Below are positions 47,574 through 59,875 of a stretch of DNA of 64,000 bases, in pieces. The stretch is taken from assembly GCA_013397455.1 (NCBI GenBank), contig VYZB01000338.1, forward strand, positions 614,102-678,101, in the 5' to 3' direction. A program made the translations under genes and the position numbers. The DNA comes from Crotophaga sulcirostris (lineage: Eukaryota > Chordata > Aves > Cuculiformes > Crotophagidae). The notes under the pieces were generated by a model, which worked only from the letters and a program-made list of their open reading frames with translations, was not told the origin of the DNA and made no database searches. The stretch's first letter is position 1. Each line of letters begins with the position of its first letter.

Positions 47574-48555
47574 CGGAGGCAGCAGAAGGGACAGGGATGC
47601 CAAGTGCCTCTCTGCAGAGTAACGCAGTGCCTGTATTATGTACTCTTTGATTCCAACAGATGGAGAGATGCAGCCCCAGCAGTCAAATATCCCTCTACCT
47701 GCCCCTGCCTGATGCCCTGGGCAGGGGCAGGACATGCAGTGAGCCTGTCAGCGGAGCCAAGAGCACCCACAAGCTCACAGGCACCCTCGGAGCGCACGCC
47801 TTGACCAAAACACACGTGGGGCAGGTCTGGCAGAGGGTATGCTGTGTGCGGACACAGCACGTGTGTCTGTGCAGAGCAGAGCCCCAAATTCTTGGCAGGG
47901 CTGGCTTCCACCTCCTACATGATTATAGCCTGCCCTGCAAGACTGGAGCTGAAATTTCCACACATGGTACTTGTCGACTTGTTCTCCAGCAGCTTTGGGG
48001 AGACGTTTCTGCCGCCTGTCACGTAACTGTTTGCCTGGAGGAATGTGCTGGTGTTTCTTTCAGGGGATTACTAGGTCTTTCCTGTCCTGTTTTTTCCTTG
48101 GAAAAGCCCTTTCTGTCTTCAGGACTCAAGCAGGATCCCTGGGCTGTGTAAAGCTTTGCACCACACGCTGCACGCAGGGCTCTTGCCTTCTGCCTGCATG
48201 TCTGTGTCAGCAGAGACCAGCGCGTGGGGATGAAGGGATGAACCTCTGCTCTACAGAGGAGCAACCAGCAGGCTGCTGTCACCAGCAGAACTGAATCTGC
48301 CCACTTTGTGCCCCAGGCTCCAGGAGGGCAGCTCATGACCACCCTTCTTCCCAGGCTGTCAGAGAGCAGCAAGCATAATGCAGCCGTGGGACAAGCACCC
48401 AAGGAAGGGCAGGGAGGTTGTTATCCGTGCTCTGAGCTCCTCTGGAAGCCTGGGAGATGGGGAACTTGGTCACTGCAGTGCTGTGCAGGCAGACTGGATT
48501 CTACCTGTGCCCTCTCAGAGCACAAGGTGGTATTATTTTGTGTGCTGAGGAGTTA
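47574..48555. other. Unannotated sequence
   Basis: About 1 kb. The plus frame at 47660-48151 and the minus frame at 48019-48402 overlap and share no recognisable domain. Probably chance. Confidence 0.5.
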
Positions 48556-48697
48556 CCCCATCCCTGAGGGTGTTCAACGCCAGGTTGGATGAGACTATGA
48601 GCAACCTGATCCAGTGGAAGGTGTCCCGTGGCAGAGTGGGGCTGGAACTGGATGATCTTTAAGGTCCCTTCCGACACAAACCATTCTGTGATTCTAA
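48556..48697 (+). mobile_element. CR1 LINE, group O, short 3' copy
   Basis: The plus-strand copy has the 'ccatccctgagggtgttcaa' segment, 'caggttggatgagactatga', then a group O-like 3' UTR with small deletions and an ATTCTGTG octamer. No useful ORF remains. Confidence 0.87.
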
Positions 48698-50375
48698 GGT
48701 TTGAGGCACAGTTCTCTGCTCCCATTCACAGTGAGGAAGAGCCCTTCCTTCCTCCAGGAACCCAATGTCAAAAGTTGTTTGACTTGGTGGTTGAGCTGGA
48801 CATTGGATGTCCCCACATCTGATGTATGTTGGGATGTCGCTGGTTGGAAATGTGTACCTGGCATGCAGTGTGGGGATAATCTTAAATTCAGAGTTTGCCC
48901 ATCATGCAGTGGTGTTAGGCCTATTGTTAAAGCTCATATTGTAGAGAGTTCCTTTTCTGATATAAATAACAGGAAGCACATGACCTGCCTTCCAATCTGG
49001 AATCAGAGATGTTTTCCATGGTCCACCTAATCTGACTGTCATTTCTGTGGGTGTGCACAGGGCTCAGCTGTGCTGCATTGCTCTGTAAGTCTCAAGAGTC
49101 ACTGTGCTCAGCCTCAATGGGAAGGAGAAAGAGGAGTTGGTAACACAAAGGCCCTGTGAGCTCTGGGCTAGGCAAGGAGATGCACTGTTCACTGTTGATC
49201 TCTTAGTCCTTGGGGAGCTGCTGTGGGCCCAGGTGCTGGGTACCATCAGGAGAGGTCATAGGACCACCCTCAGAGGAAGGCAGAGCATTGCTGGGATGAA
49301 CAGCCAATCCTGGACTGCTCTGTGTTCCTCAGAACAGGGTGGGCTGAGCACTTGCTAATGCTTTCCACAAGTCTTGGTGGCTCTCAGGATGGGTGACCTT
49401 TCAGCAAGCAGCAGTCATGGGTTGTACAGTCACCAGTACCGCTTGTGTGTGCCCATCCTGCTGGAGAGGCTGGGGTGCTGAGGTGTCCAGACATCACAGC
49501 AAGACCCACAGGGCTATGAGAAGTGGCAGTGCTGTCCACAGGGCTGGTTTCCACACCAGGCTGCCCTGCACACTGCAGCCTACCTGGAGTTGGTCCCTGT
49601 GTCTGCTCCCACCCATCAGGATGACGCCCTCCTCTGAGAGAGTCATTCCCTTTAGGCTTTTGGATTAATCCAAAAGGAGCTCCTATTTCCTCATGGACCT
49701 TCATACTGTACTCACATTCCTATATACAGACTGCTGAAAGGCCCTTCCAGTGGCTCTTTCAAAGGATCCCTAAAAAAAAAAAGTCCTTGTTTACAAGGCA
49801 GTTACAAGTTAGGGTTGAAAAAACAAGTTTGTTTGCATTACGATTACAGAGATGAAGTCAGCGCTAGCTGAGCTCATATCTCTTCTGAATCACAGCAGGT
49901 TTCAGTGGCCTGAAGACTCTGTATTGGCAGACCCAGAGATGGAGAGAAAATGCCTGAGTCATTTTGAGGGAGACTGAATCATAGCTTTCCTATGGGAAAC
50001 AACCATCCCTTGAGTCCCTTTTGGGCTGCCCATTGCCTGTTTAGGAACCTGTACCCTCCCTTGTCCTCCAGTTGATGCATGAAATGCTTCTGAAGTGATT
50101 TGAAGATGTTCTTCAGCCTGGCCTGTGGGCAGGAAGGATACCATTCCAGTCCTATCTGCTTTGCTTTCTTGGGGCATAGACCCATGGCAGCTGAGGTGTC
50201 CTGTGTTGTGTGCATGGGCACACAGAGGTGTGCACAGCACGGACATATTTTGGGGTAAAGGAGAGCATGCACAGGAAGCAGGCTGTGCCTGGGACACTGC
50301 AGGGTGCTGCTACTGCAGACCAGAAGGATTGAAAGACATAAGCGTTCTCTGAAACAGCATTTCCTCTCATTGATT
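48698..50375. other. Unannotated sequence with an A11 run
   Basis: About 1.7 kb; A11 at 49772-49782. No gene or repeat recognised. Confidence 0.5.
49772..49782 (+). repeat. A11 homopolymer
   Basis: Eleven A bases after CCCT. No adjoining retrocopy or SINE was recognised. Confidence 0.95.
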
Positions 50376-50755
50376 TTTAGCCTGAAAAAGAGGAGGCTCA
50401 GGGGAGACCTTATTGCTCTCTCCAACTGCCTAAAAGGAGGTTGTAGTCAGACAGGGGTTGGTCTCTTCTCTCAGGTGACCAGGGACAGAACTAGAGGGCA
50501 CGGACTCAAGCTTCCTCAGGGAAAGTTTAGGCTTGATGTTAGGAAAAAGTTCTTCCCTGAAAGGGTGATTGGCCATTGGAATGCGCTGCCCAGGGAGGTG
50601 GTGGAGTCGCCAACCCTGGAGGTGTTTAAGAGGAGATTGGATGAGGCACTCAGTGCCATGGTTTAGATGCTGGGTTGGTGTTAGTGTTGGGTTATAGGTT
50701 GGACTCGATGATCTCAGAGGTCCTTTCCAACCTTGTAATACTGTGATACTGTGAT
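50376..50755 (+). mobile_element. CR1 LINE, group Y, open ORF2 tail
   Basis: The plus-strand copy starts at [20 protein letters not shown] and continues with [40 protein letters not shown] and ALSAMV-stop at 50666. The 3' UTR is complete and it ends in two GATACTGT units at 50755. It mixes the LPQG variant of the 23.39 and 45.06-kb copies with the LDEA variant of the 40.72-kb copy, so the variants are not in one strict lineage. Confidence 0.95.
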
Positions 50756-52066
50756 TCCTTCGAGTCTCCAGGCGTGGCTCTTCCGAGAAGCATATCCATC
50801 CATCTCACCTTTCACTGCAAGAAAGACTCTGGAGGGACAGCTGCTCTCACTCAGTCTCTTGGGGCTGCTCCCTACCCCATGCTTGTGGGTGGGTTTGTAG
50901 TGGGAGCAGAGCAGAAACCCTCTCCCTGGAAAGCCCCCGCGCGCGGCTGTGGTCGGACAGACTGCAGGACAGGACAGCCCTGGCAGGAGGGAAGGCTTTC
51001 ACTGAAGAGGTTAAAGAGTTACCTCGAGCCGGGATCTGTATTTTGTTAAATTATTTGAAAGAATAGCATTTCTGCTGTTTCCTTCTCCAACCATGTAGAA
51101 GAAAAATGACTGTATTATGGTTGTGTCTAGAGTAGTCTTTGGCCCCAAGCCAGCAGGATTTACAATGGCAGGGTGAAAAGTCTAGGGGGAAGGTAGTTCG
51201 TTTTGCTGTGGACAATGCTTACAGGGTCTGCAAGGACCAATCTCGTAACACAGAAGGGGCCCATTGAAGTGGCAGAGGGGAAACCTGCCAACAGAAAGCT
51301 GCTGGAGAAGCCATTTGTTCTGTCCATGAAACATGAAGTTAGCAGGACCCACCCCCTCCTCTCAGGAGAGATAAGAGAGGGAAGGCAGCAGAGTAAGATG
51401 GGATTTGTCTATTCTGGATAAATGGTCAATTTTAGTGCAGCTCTTTAGCCTACAGAGTTTTCATGCTTCACTCTTCTGGCCAGAAAAAATCATCTCTTAT
51501 TTAAAAATGTTTTCAGAAAGAAGCACATGTCCTCACTTCTTGGAGGGGAGGAAGCAGCTGAATATTGATTGCTAATACTCTGTATTATACTCACATGCAT
51601 TCCTGAGTCAGACTTTAGAGGCAAGCACAGCTGTCCAGGTGGGCAGCTCTCTGGTCTGCTCTGATTCCCATCACAGCAGGTACTGAGTGTTGTCTTGCTC
51701 TGCTTGAATGCTGGGTCCTGCCTCTTGTTTGCTCTCCTCTGCTCACCAAAGATGGGGGCTCAGGCAATGAAGAGTCTTGCCCTGAGCGGAGTTTCATTTT
51801 GGAGCATTGACATAGGCTGTGGCACTCAGTGGACTCGTGTCTCAGCTGGGCACAAGGTGTGTTCTGGGCCACTCTCAGAAGAGTTTTCCTAAGCCAACAG
51901 GCCAGTGACTGCCTTGTGGCCAGGCCCTTTGTCCCCACCCATCCTAGACAACTCAGGCTTTGCATCACGTTGTGGGAAATGAGCTAAAACCATCTCATTT
52001 TCCTTGCATCATCTTGGATTCTGGTAATGCCCTGGCTGGTCTGTGTGAACCTCGCACTTCTGGACG
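50756..52066. other. Unannotated sequence
   Basis: About 1.3 kb. A short GC-rich patch (CCCCCGCGCGCGG near 50934) is the only notable composition. No gene recognised. Confidence 0.5.
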
Positions 52067-52372
52067 TTGTGGTGAGGTGGGAGTTGGTCTCCCAAGTAAC
52101 AAGCGACAGAGTGAGAGGAAATTCCCTCAAGTTGCACCAGGGGAGGTTTAGATTAAGCATCAGGAAATAGTTCTTCACTGAAAGGGTTGTCAAGCACTGG
52201 CAGAGGCTGCCCAGGGAAGTGGCTGAGTCACCATCCCTGGAGGTGTTTCAAAGATGGGTAGATGTGGTGCTTAGGGACATGGTTTAGGGGTGGATTTGGC
52301 AGTGTTGGGTTAAAGGTTGGGTTCAATGATCTTAAAGGTCTTTTCCAACCTAGAAAATTCTGTGACTCTGTA
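52067..52372 (+). mobile_element. CR1 LINE, group K, 5'-truncated
   Basis: The plus-strand copy starts at the CGEVGVGL codons, then decayed RGNSLKLHQGRF and [23 protein letters not shown] segments. The 3' UTR has 'gtttaggggtggatttggca' and 'caatgatcttaaaggtcttt'. It ends in a diverged ATTCTGTGACTCTGT octamer at about 52372. The ORF is not open throughout. Confidence 0.9.
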
Positions 52373-54474
52373 TACATTGGTCATCTCTGGCACCAGCCCT
52401 CCAAGATAACTTGCCTTTGAACTTGCTATTGACAACCTGAAAGCCAATTGAGGTTCCGTGCCCAGACAGTTGGAGAGGACAGTTGTCTCCTAGTCACCAT
52501 GGCCCCCATGGGATTTCAGGCCAGGCTGGTGAACTTTGCTGGTTCGTGGATTCAGGGGCTCAGGTCCTGGCTCTGTGAATGGAGAAGTCCCCTGGCCTGG
52601 CAGAACCAGGTAGTTGTGTATGTGAATCACTGTCCTACCTCTCACCCAGGATGGACAGGTTGGGGAGTTCTCCTTGCACCCAGGGTCCTAATTTCATTGA
52701 TGCTCCCCATCCCCAAGTGCAGGTGGAGGGAACGGGTCAAAGCCAGCTCTGCTGAGGCTTCGCAGAGGGAAAGGGGAGCAGACATCAGGGCTCAGCTGTG
52801 TTGGTGAGTGTCTGCCTGAGCATTCAGCTGCCTAAATCCTAGAGATTACTCACAGCAACCTCAGCAGAAGAGTTACTGCTCAAGGAAAAACTTCAATGTC
52901 AAGAGCATGAGTAATAGCCAAGCTGGCACTTAACGGTTCAAACAGAAGATAAGACCTAAGGCTGGATTCTCAGAGGGCTCATTTTATCTCCTTTATATAT
53001 GTCACAACTGAAGAAATGAAGAATATAAAAGTTATTTATTAGCATTTCATTCCTGCAGTACTTTAATCATGTTGAATGTGCACTGACCCATGGTACCATG
53101 GAACTGGAGAAGGGATTAACAGATTAAGGGAATCCTCTATCTCAGTAGGACCAGTTTTGGGGGCGATCTGCACCATCTGACCCCTTCAGAGCTCTTTCCC
53201 GTTTGCTTGTGAAACTGTGGTGCTACTCCTGCTCAGCTCAGAGCCTTCCCCTCAGGATGAAGGAGACATTCTGACCCTCCAGGCAGGAGGCTGGAGGTGG
53301 TTCTGCTGCAGACACTTGCACTGGCTGACGAGTCAGCTCTTCTGGTTCCCAGCAAGGAGACCATCACAAGGCTGCAGACCGCAGCACCTACCAGAGAGCT
53401 CTGGGGACCCACTGGGAGGACATGCTGCAAGCACCAGCTGCCAGAGTCTGGTACAGTGGAGGCACGGAAAGGTGAGAGCACTGATGAAGGGCTGGAAAGA
53501 TGAAATTCAGGCAGGAAAATGTATGATACCATCTCTGTGAGAGTCCTGTATATGAAACAAAGGTAGGAAAGAAAATAGGAGAAAGGAGGAGGCAAGTGAC
53601 AAGCTAAAATTCACTAAGTACAAAATGTCTTAAGTTTCCTCGATTTTGTGATGCCAGTCTTGGCAATGTTATGTGTAGTATCCTCAGCTGAAAATCCTCT
53701 TCCCTACATTAACTTTGTCCTAGCTGTGAACCAGGCAGTTCCAAAGTGGCGATCCCTGTAGCGGCTGAAAATGGTTGAGTTGAATAACAGAGGAGCTAGA
53801 GAGTGCAGTTGCTGGTCCAGGAGCTCAGCAGCACCCTGGGGCTGCAAGGCAGAGGGCACCATGTTGTCCCAAGTGCAGCACGAAAAGCTGAACTGGATTC
53901 AAACAAGTTTATATTGGTACAGAAATGCAAACCATTCCACAGTGGTTTGAAGCATTGCCCGTCTCGCTAGGCTAAACAGCAATGAAAGGTGCGGCGGTCT
54001 CAGTCTACACAGACCATCAGGGTGTTTACGTGGCTCAGGCAGAGGGATTGCTCCAAAGGTTCAGGCAAAGAAAAGGTCAATAATTAATTATTGAACAGAT
54101 GTGACAGTTTTGCCTGCATCTTCCTATAATTTGATTGTGAGCAGGTGGCGACTGTCTTGAATCTGTCTGTGATCTGCAATTAATCTCTGTCACTGAATAA
54201 TTCTTGAGCCTCAAAACATTTGCGTGCTGTAAACGTACCAGAAATTCAAGCCTGTGCCCTTTGATGGTGCTCCAGGTAGGTCTGGGCACTCCGATCTGGT
54301 CTCACAGACTGGGAGGGAAGCAGAGTATTTCTGGTTTCAGACAGGATGGATGCAATGTACCCCCACTAGGTGAATTTTAAATGTTATAGTTCAGTCCACC
54401 AGCTGCAGCGTGGGCTATTCAAACATTTAAGCTTGGAGATATCTTTCTTAATTATTCTTCCTAGTGATGTCCAT
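52373..54474. other. Unannotated sequence
   Basis: About 2.1 kb with no gene or repeat recognised. A 14-bp palindrome CCATGGTACCATGG is at 53088-53101. AT-rich at 52970-53080 and 54080-54200. Confidence 0.45.
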
Positions 54475-54610
54475 ATCATAGAATTGTTTGGGTTGGAAGA
54501 GACCTTTGCAAGTCATCTAGTCCAACTCCCTTCTGTGAGCGGGGACATCTTCAAATCAATGAGGTTGCTCAGAGCCCCATCCAACCTGATCTTGAATGTT
54601 TCCAGGCTGG
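54475..54610 (-). mobile_element. CR1 LINE, group O-like, 3' stub
   Basis: The minus-strand copy has the octamer remnant ATCATAGAATTG at 54475. Then 'ggttggaagagacctttgca', 'catctagtccaactcccttc' and the antisense of 'caggttggatggggctctga' follow, ending near 54610. It is diverged from the other group O copies, with a different middle of the 3' UTR, and may be a separate old subfamily. Confidence 0.82.
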
Positions 54611-54949
54611 CTCATTTATGGGAGCCAAGTAAGGAACAGGTAAGCATGGGGTACTGAGATAGGAGTGGATCTGCCTGAACATCTCAGTGGGCATTAAAGG
54701 AGTTCTTGGGAGAAACTTCATGTGTCAAGAAAAATCCAAGTACTGTGATGCTCCTGGTCAAATCACACGTGTTTGTTATTCTGACTATGAGGACAATTGT
54801 CTTCCAGGAAAGAAGCATCATCACAGGATGGGCAAAGGGCTGGAAAATATAGTCTTCACTGATCTGGGGAGACCAAGTGTGCTTTCAATGGCACTTTGGA
54901 GAACTGTGTTTTGACAACTTTAATTCCTCTGATCTCATCAGCATTGGAG

Positions 54950-55366
54950 CCGGTGAAGGGGCTGGAGAATAAGCCTTATGAGAGGTGGCTGAGGGACCTG
55001 GGGTTGTTTAGCCTGGAGAAAAGGAGACTGAGGGGAGACCTTATCACTGTCTACAACTATCAGAAAGGAGGGTGTAGTGAGGTGGGTGCTGGTCTCTTCA
55101 CCCAAGTGACAGGTGGTAGGAGGAGGGGAAATGGCCTCAAGTTGCACGAGGGGAGGTTTAGGTTGGATATCAGGAAAAAAATTTTTCACTAAAAGAGTTA
55201 TCAGGCACTGGCAGAGGCTGCCTGGGGGGTGGTTGAGTCACCATCCCTGGAGGTGTTTAAAAGACAGTTAGGTGAGGTTCTCAGGGATAGTTTAGGGACA
55301 GGTGTGGCTGGACTCAATGATCTCAAAGGTCTTTTCCAACAAAACAATTCTATGATTCTATGATTT
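54950..55366 (+). mobile_element. CR1 LINE, group M, 5'-truncated
   Basis: The plus-strand copy has an open frame from [20 protein letters not shown] through [20 protein letters not shown] and [20 protein letters not shown] to about 55192. An extra A in the A-run after RKK then shifts the frame, and the [15 protein letters not shown] segment follows in another frame. The 3' UTR is complete with ATTCTATG octamers to 55366. It is closest to the 63.32-kb copy, sharing KPYERW and LHEGRF. Confidence 0.93.
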
Positions 55367-55937
55367 CTGAAAAAACTCATCCTTGCAATGATGCTGCCTG
55401 AGCCAGATTCCTCTCAGGAGCTGGTGCAGCTGCCTCTGCTGCTGCTGTAACAGAAGAAACTCTGTGTGTGATGGAGAAGGACTCACAGCAGGTGTGGGCG
55501 CCTCTGCTGCAGCAGGAGTGATGCAGGCAAGAGTGTGTGACACTCGTTGCTCTCAGAACTGATCAGAGGAAGAAGGGAAGCATTAGATCTGGAAAGCAGG
55601 AACGTGCTGATGGCACCTGGAGACTGGAGGGGTCTGTTACACCTGGTGTCACCCACGCCCTGAGCACAGTGTGATACTCAGTTACAGCGCTGTGTGAACA
55701 GATGGGATAAGAGACAAGAGAAGATCATGTGTCCTTTCCTTTCTGGGAAACCTTGCTGGGAAGAGAAGGTGCTACCCCCAGGCATCTCTTGAGCTCCCTG
55801 ATACAAACAGGGCTCTCTTTTGCCATCAGCTATGAACAAGGCAAGATTTGAGGGCACGTGGACTAGTTGTGGCAGAGAGGAGAGATGAATCTCACTGTAG
55901 CACAAGCTCTGTCCAATGCCTTGTGTCTGGGACAGTG
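55367..55937. other. Unannotated sequence
   Basis: About 0.57 kb between a group M and a group Y copy. Nothing recognised. Confidence 0.5.
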
Positions 55938-56196
55938 TTCATGGACTCAAGCTTTGTCAGGGAAAGTTTAGGCTTGATATTAGGAAAAAGTTCTTCCCTG
56001 AAAAGGTGATTGGCCATTGGAATGCGCTGCCCAGGGAGGTGGTGGAGTCCCCAACCCTGGAGGTGTTTAAGAGGAGATTGGCTGAGGCACTCAGTGCCAG
56101 GGTTTAGATGCTGGGTTGGTGTTGGTGTTGGGTTATAGGTTGGACTCGATGATCTCAGAGGTCCTTTCCAACCTTGTGATACTGTGATACTGTGAT
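55938..56196 (+). mobile_element. CR1 LINE, group Y, 5'-truncated
   Basis: The plus-strand copy opens at [20 protein letters not shown] and continues with [20 protein letters not shown] and [15 protein letters not shown] at 56107. The 3' UTR has 'gttggtgttggtgttgggtt' and about two octamers follow. It has the Arg tail variant. The frame is open and merges by chance with upstream unique sequence. Confidence 0.94.
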
Positions 56197-56706
56197 GCTA
56201 TGTTGGTGGGGCTGATGGGTAAGTGCAGCACAGCTTGCACACTGCCCAGGCAACGACGTATTCCCAACTCCTACCAGCACAGAGCTTCAGGCAGTTTTCA
56301 GCCTGTAGCTCCCCGAGATGTGGGTGGTGTTTAGGTGACTTGCAAGAGGCTGCTCTCTGTTCCCAGACTCACTCACAACCAAATACCACTTTTGTGGTTC
56401 AGCTTCCAGAGGGGACAGAAACTGTCAGCTCTTCTTCTTTCATTTAGAAGCGTTCAAGCTGATTTTGCTGAGATTTTAGCAATTCTGGGAAAACTTTACC
56501 TTACCATTTGATTTTCAGCTAACCTCATAGCAAACGTTGGTAAAAAAATCCTACCTTCTTTTAAACACTGAAACTGCATTATTAGCAGGTGTTTTCTTTC
56601 TCCTTCTGTTTTTTATTTTCTTAAAAATATGCAGAAAATCTTGTTAAGGATTTTTTAATTTTGCACTGTAGTCAGTGATACCATTATTCCAGTGCTCAGT
56701 GCTTAC
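56197..56706. other. Unannotated AT-rich sequence
   Basis: About 0.5 kb, T-rich from 56440 to 56680. No repeat body identified. Confidence 0.5.
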
Positions 56707-56769
56707 AGTTGGACTCAATGATCTCAAAAGTCTTTGCCAACCAAGCGATTCTATGATGCTGTGATTCTA
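56707..56769 (+). mobile_element. CR1 LINE, group M, minimal 3' stub
   Basis: Only about 60 bp: 'agttggactcaatgatctca' followed by 'aaagtctttgccaaccaagc' and ATTCTATGATGCTGTG octamers. It shares the AACCAAGCGATTCTATG style ending with group M. It is one of the shortest recognisable retrocopies here. Confidence 0.85.
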
Positions 56770-57360
56770 AGTGAGGTCTCTCACAGAAGGCATAGGGCAG
56801 CACTAATTAGGGGATCACTGTGTTTCTCTGCCTAGAGCAGTCATCTTTAATCTTTCCTTATATGTCAGTTTTTCCAGTGTCTCAACCTTTCCAACAGTCC
56901 CACGCTCTGCTGTCTTTCTCTCATTGCCACCGCACTCAGCACTGATAGTCCTTCTCCATGCTACCTGTTGTGATGGAAATCCCATAGTTCTGTACCGAAC
57001 CCTTACCCAATGTCTTTATTTCCCACCCACCTGACACTCACTTAATCTGTTTGCCTGGTGCCTACAGTCCCCAGCTTCAGGGTCCATCTTTAGTTGATGA
57101 CTTTTGGTCCAAGCAGGCAGCAGATGCTCTTGAATTCTATTCTCTCCAAGAGATGGGAGAGCCCACTGGACACCAGGCAATCACAGGCTTCGTGGAGTGA
57201 AAACCTGGCTGTACCAGTCCACATAGCCATGATGGTAGGAGATGATAATAAGGCCTTGCCTTCATAAAAAGTGCACCAGCTGCAGGACCCAAGAGGATTT
57301 CACTGTGCTTGCAGGCAAACAGGGAACACTCCTGCATTGCTGCTTTGGGCAGGAGGTGGT
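56770..57360. other. Unannotated sequence
   Basis: About 0.6 kb; no recognised feature. Confidence 0.5.
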
Positions 57361-57618
57361 ACTCAAGCTTCATCAGGGAAAGTTTAGACTTGATGTTAGG
57401 AAAAAGTTCATCCCTGAAAGGGTGATTGGCCTTTGGAATGCGCTGCCCAGGGAGGTGGTGGAGTCCCCAACCCTGGAGGTGTTTAAGAGGAGATTGGATG
57501 AGGCACTCAGTGCCATGGTTTAGATGCTGGGCTGGTGTTAGTGTTGGGTTATAGGTTGGACTCGATGATCTCAGAGGTCCTTTCCAACCTTATGATACTG
57601 TGATACTGTGTGATACTG
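57361..57618 (+). mobile_element. CR1 LINE, group Y, 5'-truncated
   Basis: The plus-strand copy opens at [20 protein letters not shown] and reads [20 protein letters not shown] to [13 protein letters not shown] at 57523. A Trp-preceding His has changed to Leu. The 3' UTR is complete; the tail is irregular (GATACTGT twice, then TGTGATACTGGG) at 57595-57618. Confidence 0.94.
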
Positions 57619-58321
57619 GGAGAAGGCAGGATGGTCAGGAGTCCTGAGGAGTAGGTTCACATCCACCTCAGATGTAAGGAAGCTCCATGGAGAAGTGGTC
57701 ATATGCACCACTCCTCCACCCCCTTCTGCAGTGCCCACCTCACCCTGCTGGGGTTGCACAGCCAGGTGAGAAAACCCTCCACAACCTCCTGTAACACCAG
57801 CAGCAGCCATGGGAATCATGTTCTTCTGAGCAACAAACTCTGTGCCCGAGGACCTGTATCTGCTCTCCTGCAGCGTGCGGGGGGCTGACACACTCCATCC
57901 TTCCTGCGCTGAAGTTCAGCTGGGATCTCACCACTCCACAGTCTCAGCACAAGGTACGGCTGCTGTCATCTCTGCGTCCTGACCCATTTGCATGATGGTG
58001 TTATTCAACAGAAAGGGGACTAGACTAAACTATCCTACTCGTAAAGATAGTGCAACACAGGGCGTGCGTGCGCAGCCGCCGTGCCAGCGCTCCGCGGGCA
58101 GGTTTGCTCTGCTAAGTGTTGCCTGACAGGATATGAGGGTTGGGTTGTATTTACACTACCCGGGTTGTTATATAATTACAGACTGGAAGACAGGGAAAAG
58201 GGATAGTGGTGAGGGGTATGGAAGGGAAAAACAAACCTAGAAGAGCTGCAGGATCAGATTCTGGGAGTCTTTTACAACTTCCAACCCTCTGCAATACAGT
58301 GAGGTCAAGCAGAACAGCAAC
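57619..58321. other. Unannotated sequence with a CpG-dense patch
   Basis: About 0.7 kb. At 58061-58099 about nine CpGs occur in 40 bp, next to AT-rich sequence (58150-58190). No gene recognised; candidate regulatory DNA only. Confidence 0.4.
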
Positions 58322-58600
58322 CAGATGACAGGACAAGGGGAAATGGCCTCAAGATGCTCCAGGGGAGGTTTAGGTTGGATATTAGGAGGAATTTCTTTAC
58401 TGAAAGGGTCGTCAAGCATTGGAAGAGGCTGCCCAGGAAGGTGGTGGAGTCACCATCCCTGGAGGCATTTAAAAGATGAGTAGATGTCATACCTGGGGAC
58501 ATGGTCTAGTGATGGACTTAGCAGGGCTGGATCAGTGGTTGGACTCGATGATCTTAAAGGTCTTTTCCAACTGGAACCATTCTGTGATTCTTTATGATTG
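58322..58600 (+). mobile_element. CR1 LINE, group K, 5'-truncated
   Basis: The plus-strand copy has 'gacaggacaaggggaaatgg', a region encoding the [17 protein letters not shown] segment and [19 protein letters not shown], then the 3' UTR with 'catggtctagtgatggactt' and 'ggactcgatgatcttaaagg'. It ends in ATTCTGTG and a degraded octamer at about 58600. It resembles the 35.07-kb copy, which also carries the 'ctagtgg/ccactagacc' variant. Confidence 0.91.
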
Positions 58601-59577
58601 TGTAGGATCACCGTGGGGAGAGGCAGATGGAGGGGAGCCTGTCCATCACCACAGTCCCTCCCTCACCTCAAACACCCACTGCACTGCAGGGCTTTCCCTT
58701 TAGGAGGTTCTCTGCTTTCTTCAGGTATTGCTCAAGGCTGCACAGTTGAAGTTTCCTCCTGGTTAAAAAGGTTGCTGGGACAAGGAAGGTGAAAGAAAGC
58801 AAACCCTCTGATCAGCACAGAGGGAAAATTAACAACAGATGAAATAGTGGGGCTGAAGAATTCAATGATTTCTCTGCTTCAGTTGTTGCTAGAGTGATTA
58901 ACTTGGGTGAAGTGCTTAATGCAATTAACTAGCTACAAAGGGGGAGAAATGTGAATAAGAAAAGAAGCAGTTTGAGAGTGCTTAAAGAAGTGAAATCCAC
59001 TTATTTTCACCTCAGCTGGACCTGCTGAAGTTCTGCTGAATTTCTCTAGATCATTTAGGGAACTGAAGGCATCTCACAACTTCTTGGGAGCTCTCTCTGA
59101 GAACAGGGCAGGGACAATGTTGTGTCTGGCCTCTGGTAGGGAGAAAAAAGGGTCCAAGTACAAGGGACAACACACATAATGCCAGTTATACTGTGAAATA
59201 CTGTAACAAATAATCAAACTTTCCATTTGCAGACATCTAGACTAGGACATGATGAGGTGTAGCAGCCAGCTGACATGGATTGGTCAAGAAAAATACGGTG
59301 TTGAAATACCTCCTTTCCGTTGTGCGAATGTATGTATTACTGGCAGGGAGAAGCAATAGCTGTGAAAGAAATTGCTGCAAAGATTTTGCATGCTGTCAGA
59401 TGACATCCTTGTGTAGGTGTAGACAGGACATGGTCTGGGTGGAATTGCTAAGGGCTGGGTGTTCAGTGGTGATTATCATTCCGAGTCTGTCTGAAAGGCT
59501 GTGATGAATGAGACAACTGGGATCTGTCCCTGGCAGGGTACCTCTAAATAGTTCCATGAGTTAGCCAGGCGATGGAG
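58601..59577. other. Unannotated sequence
   Basis: About 1 kb; AT-rich around 58790-58980. Nothing recognised. Confidence 0.5.
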
Positions 59578-59875
59578 AATCATAGCATCATAGAATCATT
59601 AAGATTGGAAAAGACCTCTAAGATCATCCAGTCCAACCATCAGGCCAACCCCACTGTGCCTACTAAACCCTGTCCCGAAGTGACACATCTACATGTTTTT
59701 TGAACCCCTCCAGGGATGGAGACTCCACCAGTGCCCTGGGCAGCCTCTACCAATGCTTCATCACTCTTTCAGTAAATAATTTTTTTCTAGTATTCAGTCT
59801 AAACCTCCCCTGGTGGGGAGGTGGGTGACCTTGAGGCCATTTCCTCTTGTCCTGCTGCTTGTAGCTTGTAGGAGC
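59578..59875 (-). mobile_element. CR1 LINE, group K-like, 5'-truncated with a small duplication
   Basis: The minus-strand copy has two CATAGAATCAT octamers at 59578-59600, a 3' UTR with the antisense of 'gatgatcttagaggtctttt', then the decayed ORF2 tail. Near 59812-59830 an extra 'gggaggtgggtgacc' interrupts the region between the antisense of LHQGRF and the 'cttgaggccatttcctcttg' stretch. The 5' break is near 59875. Confidence 0.88.

Noticed and set aside
53088..53101. 14-bp palindrome CCATGGTACCATGG
   Set aside because: Short with no spacer and built from common restriction-site words; expected occasionally by chance in a window this size.
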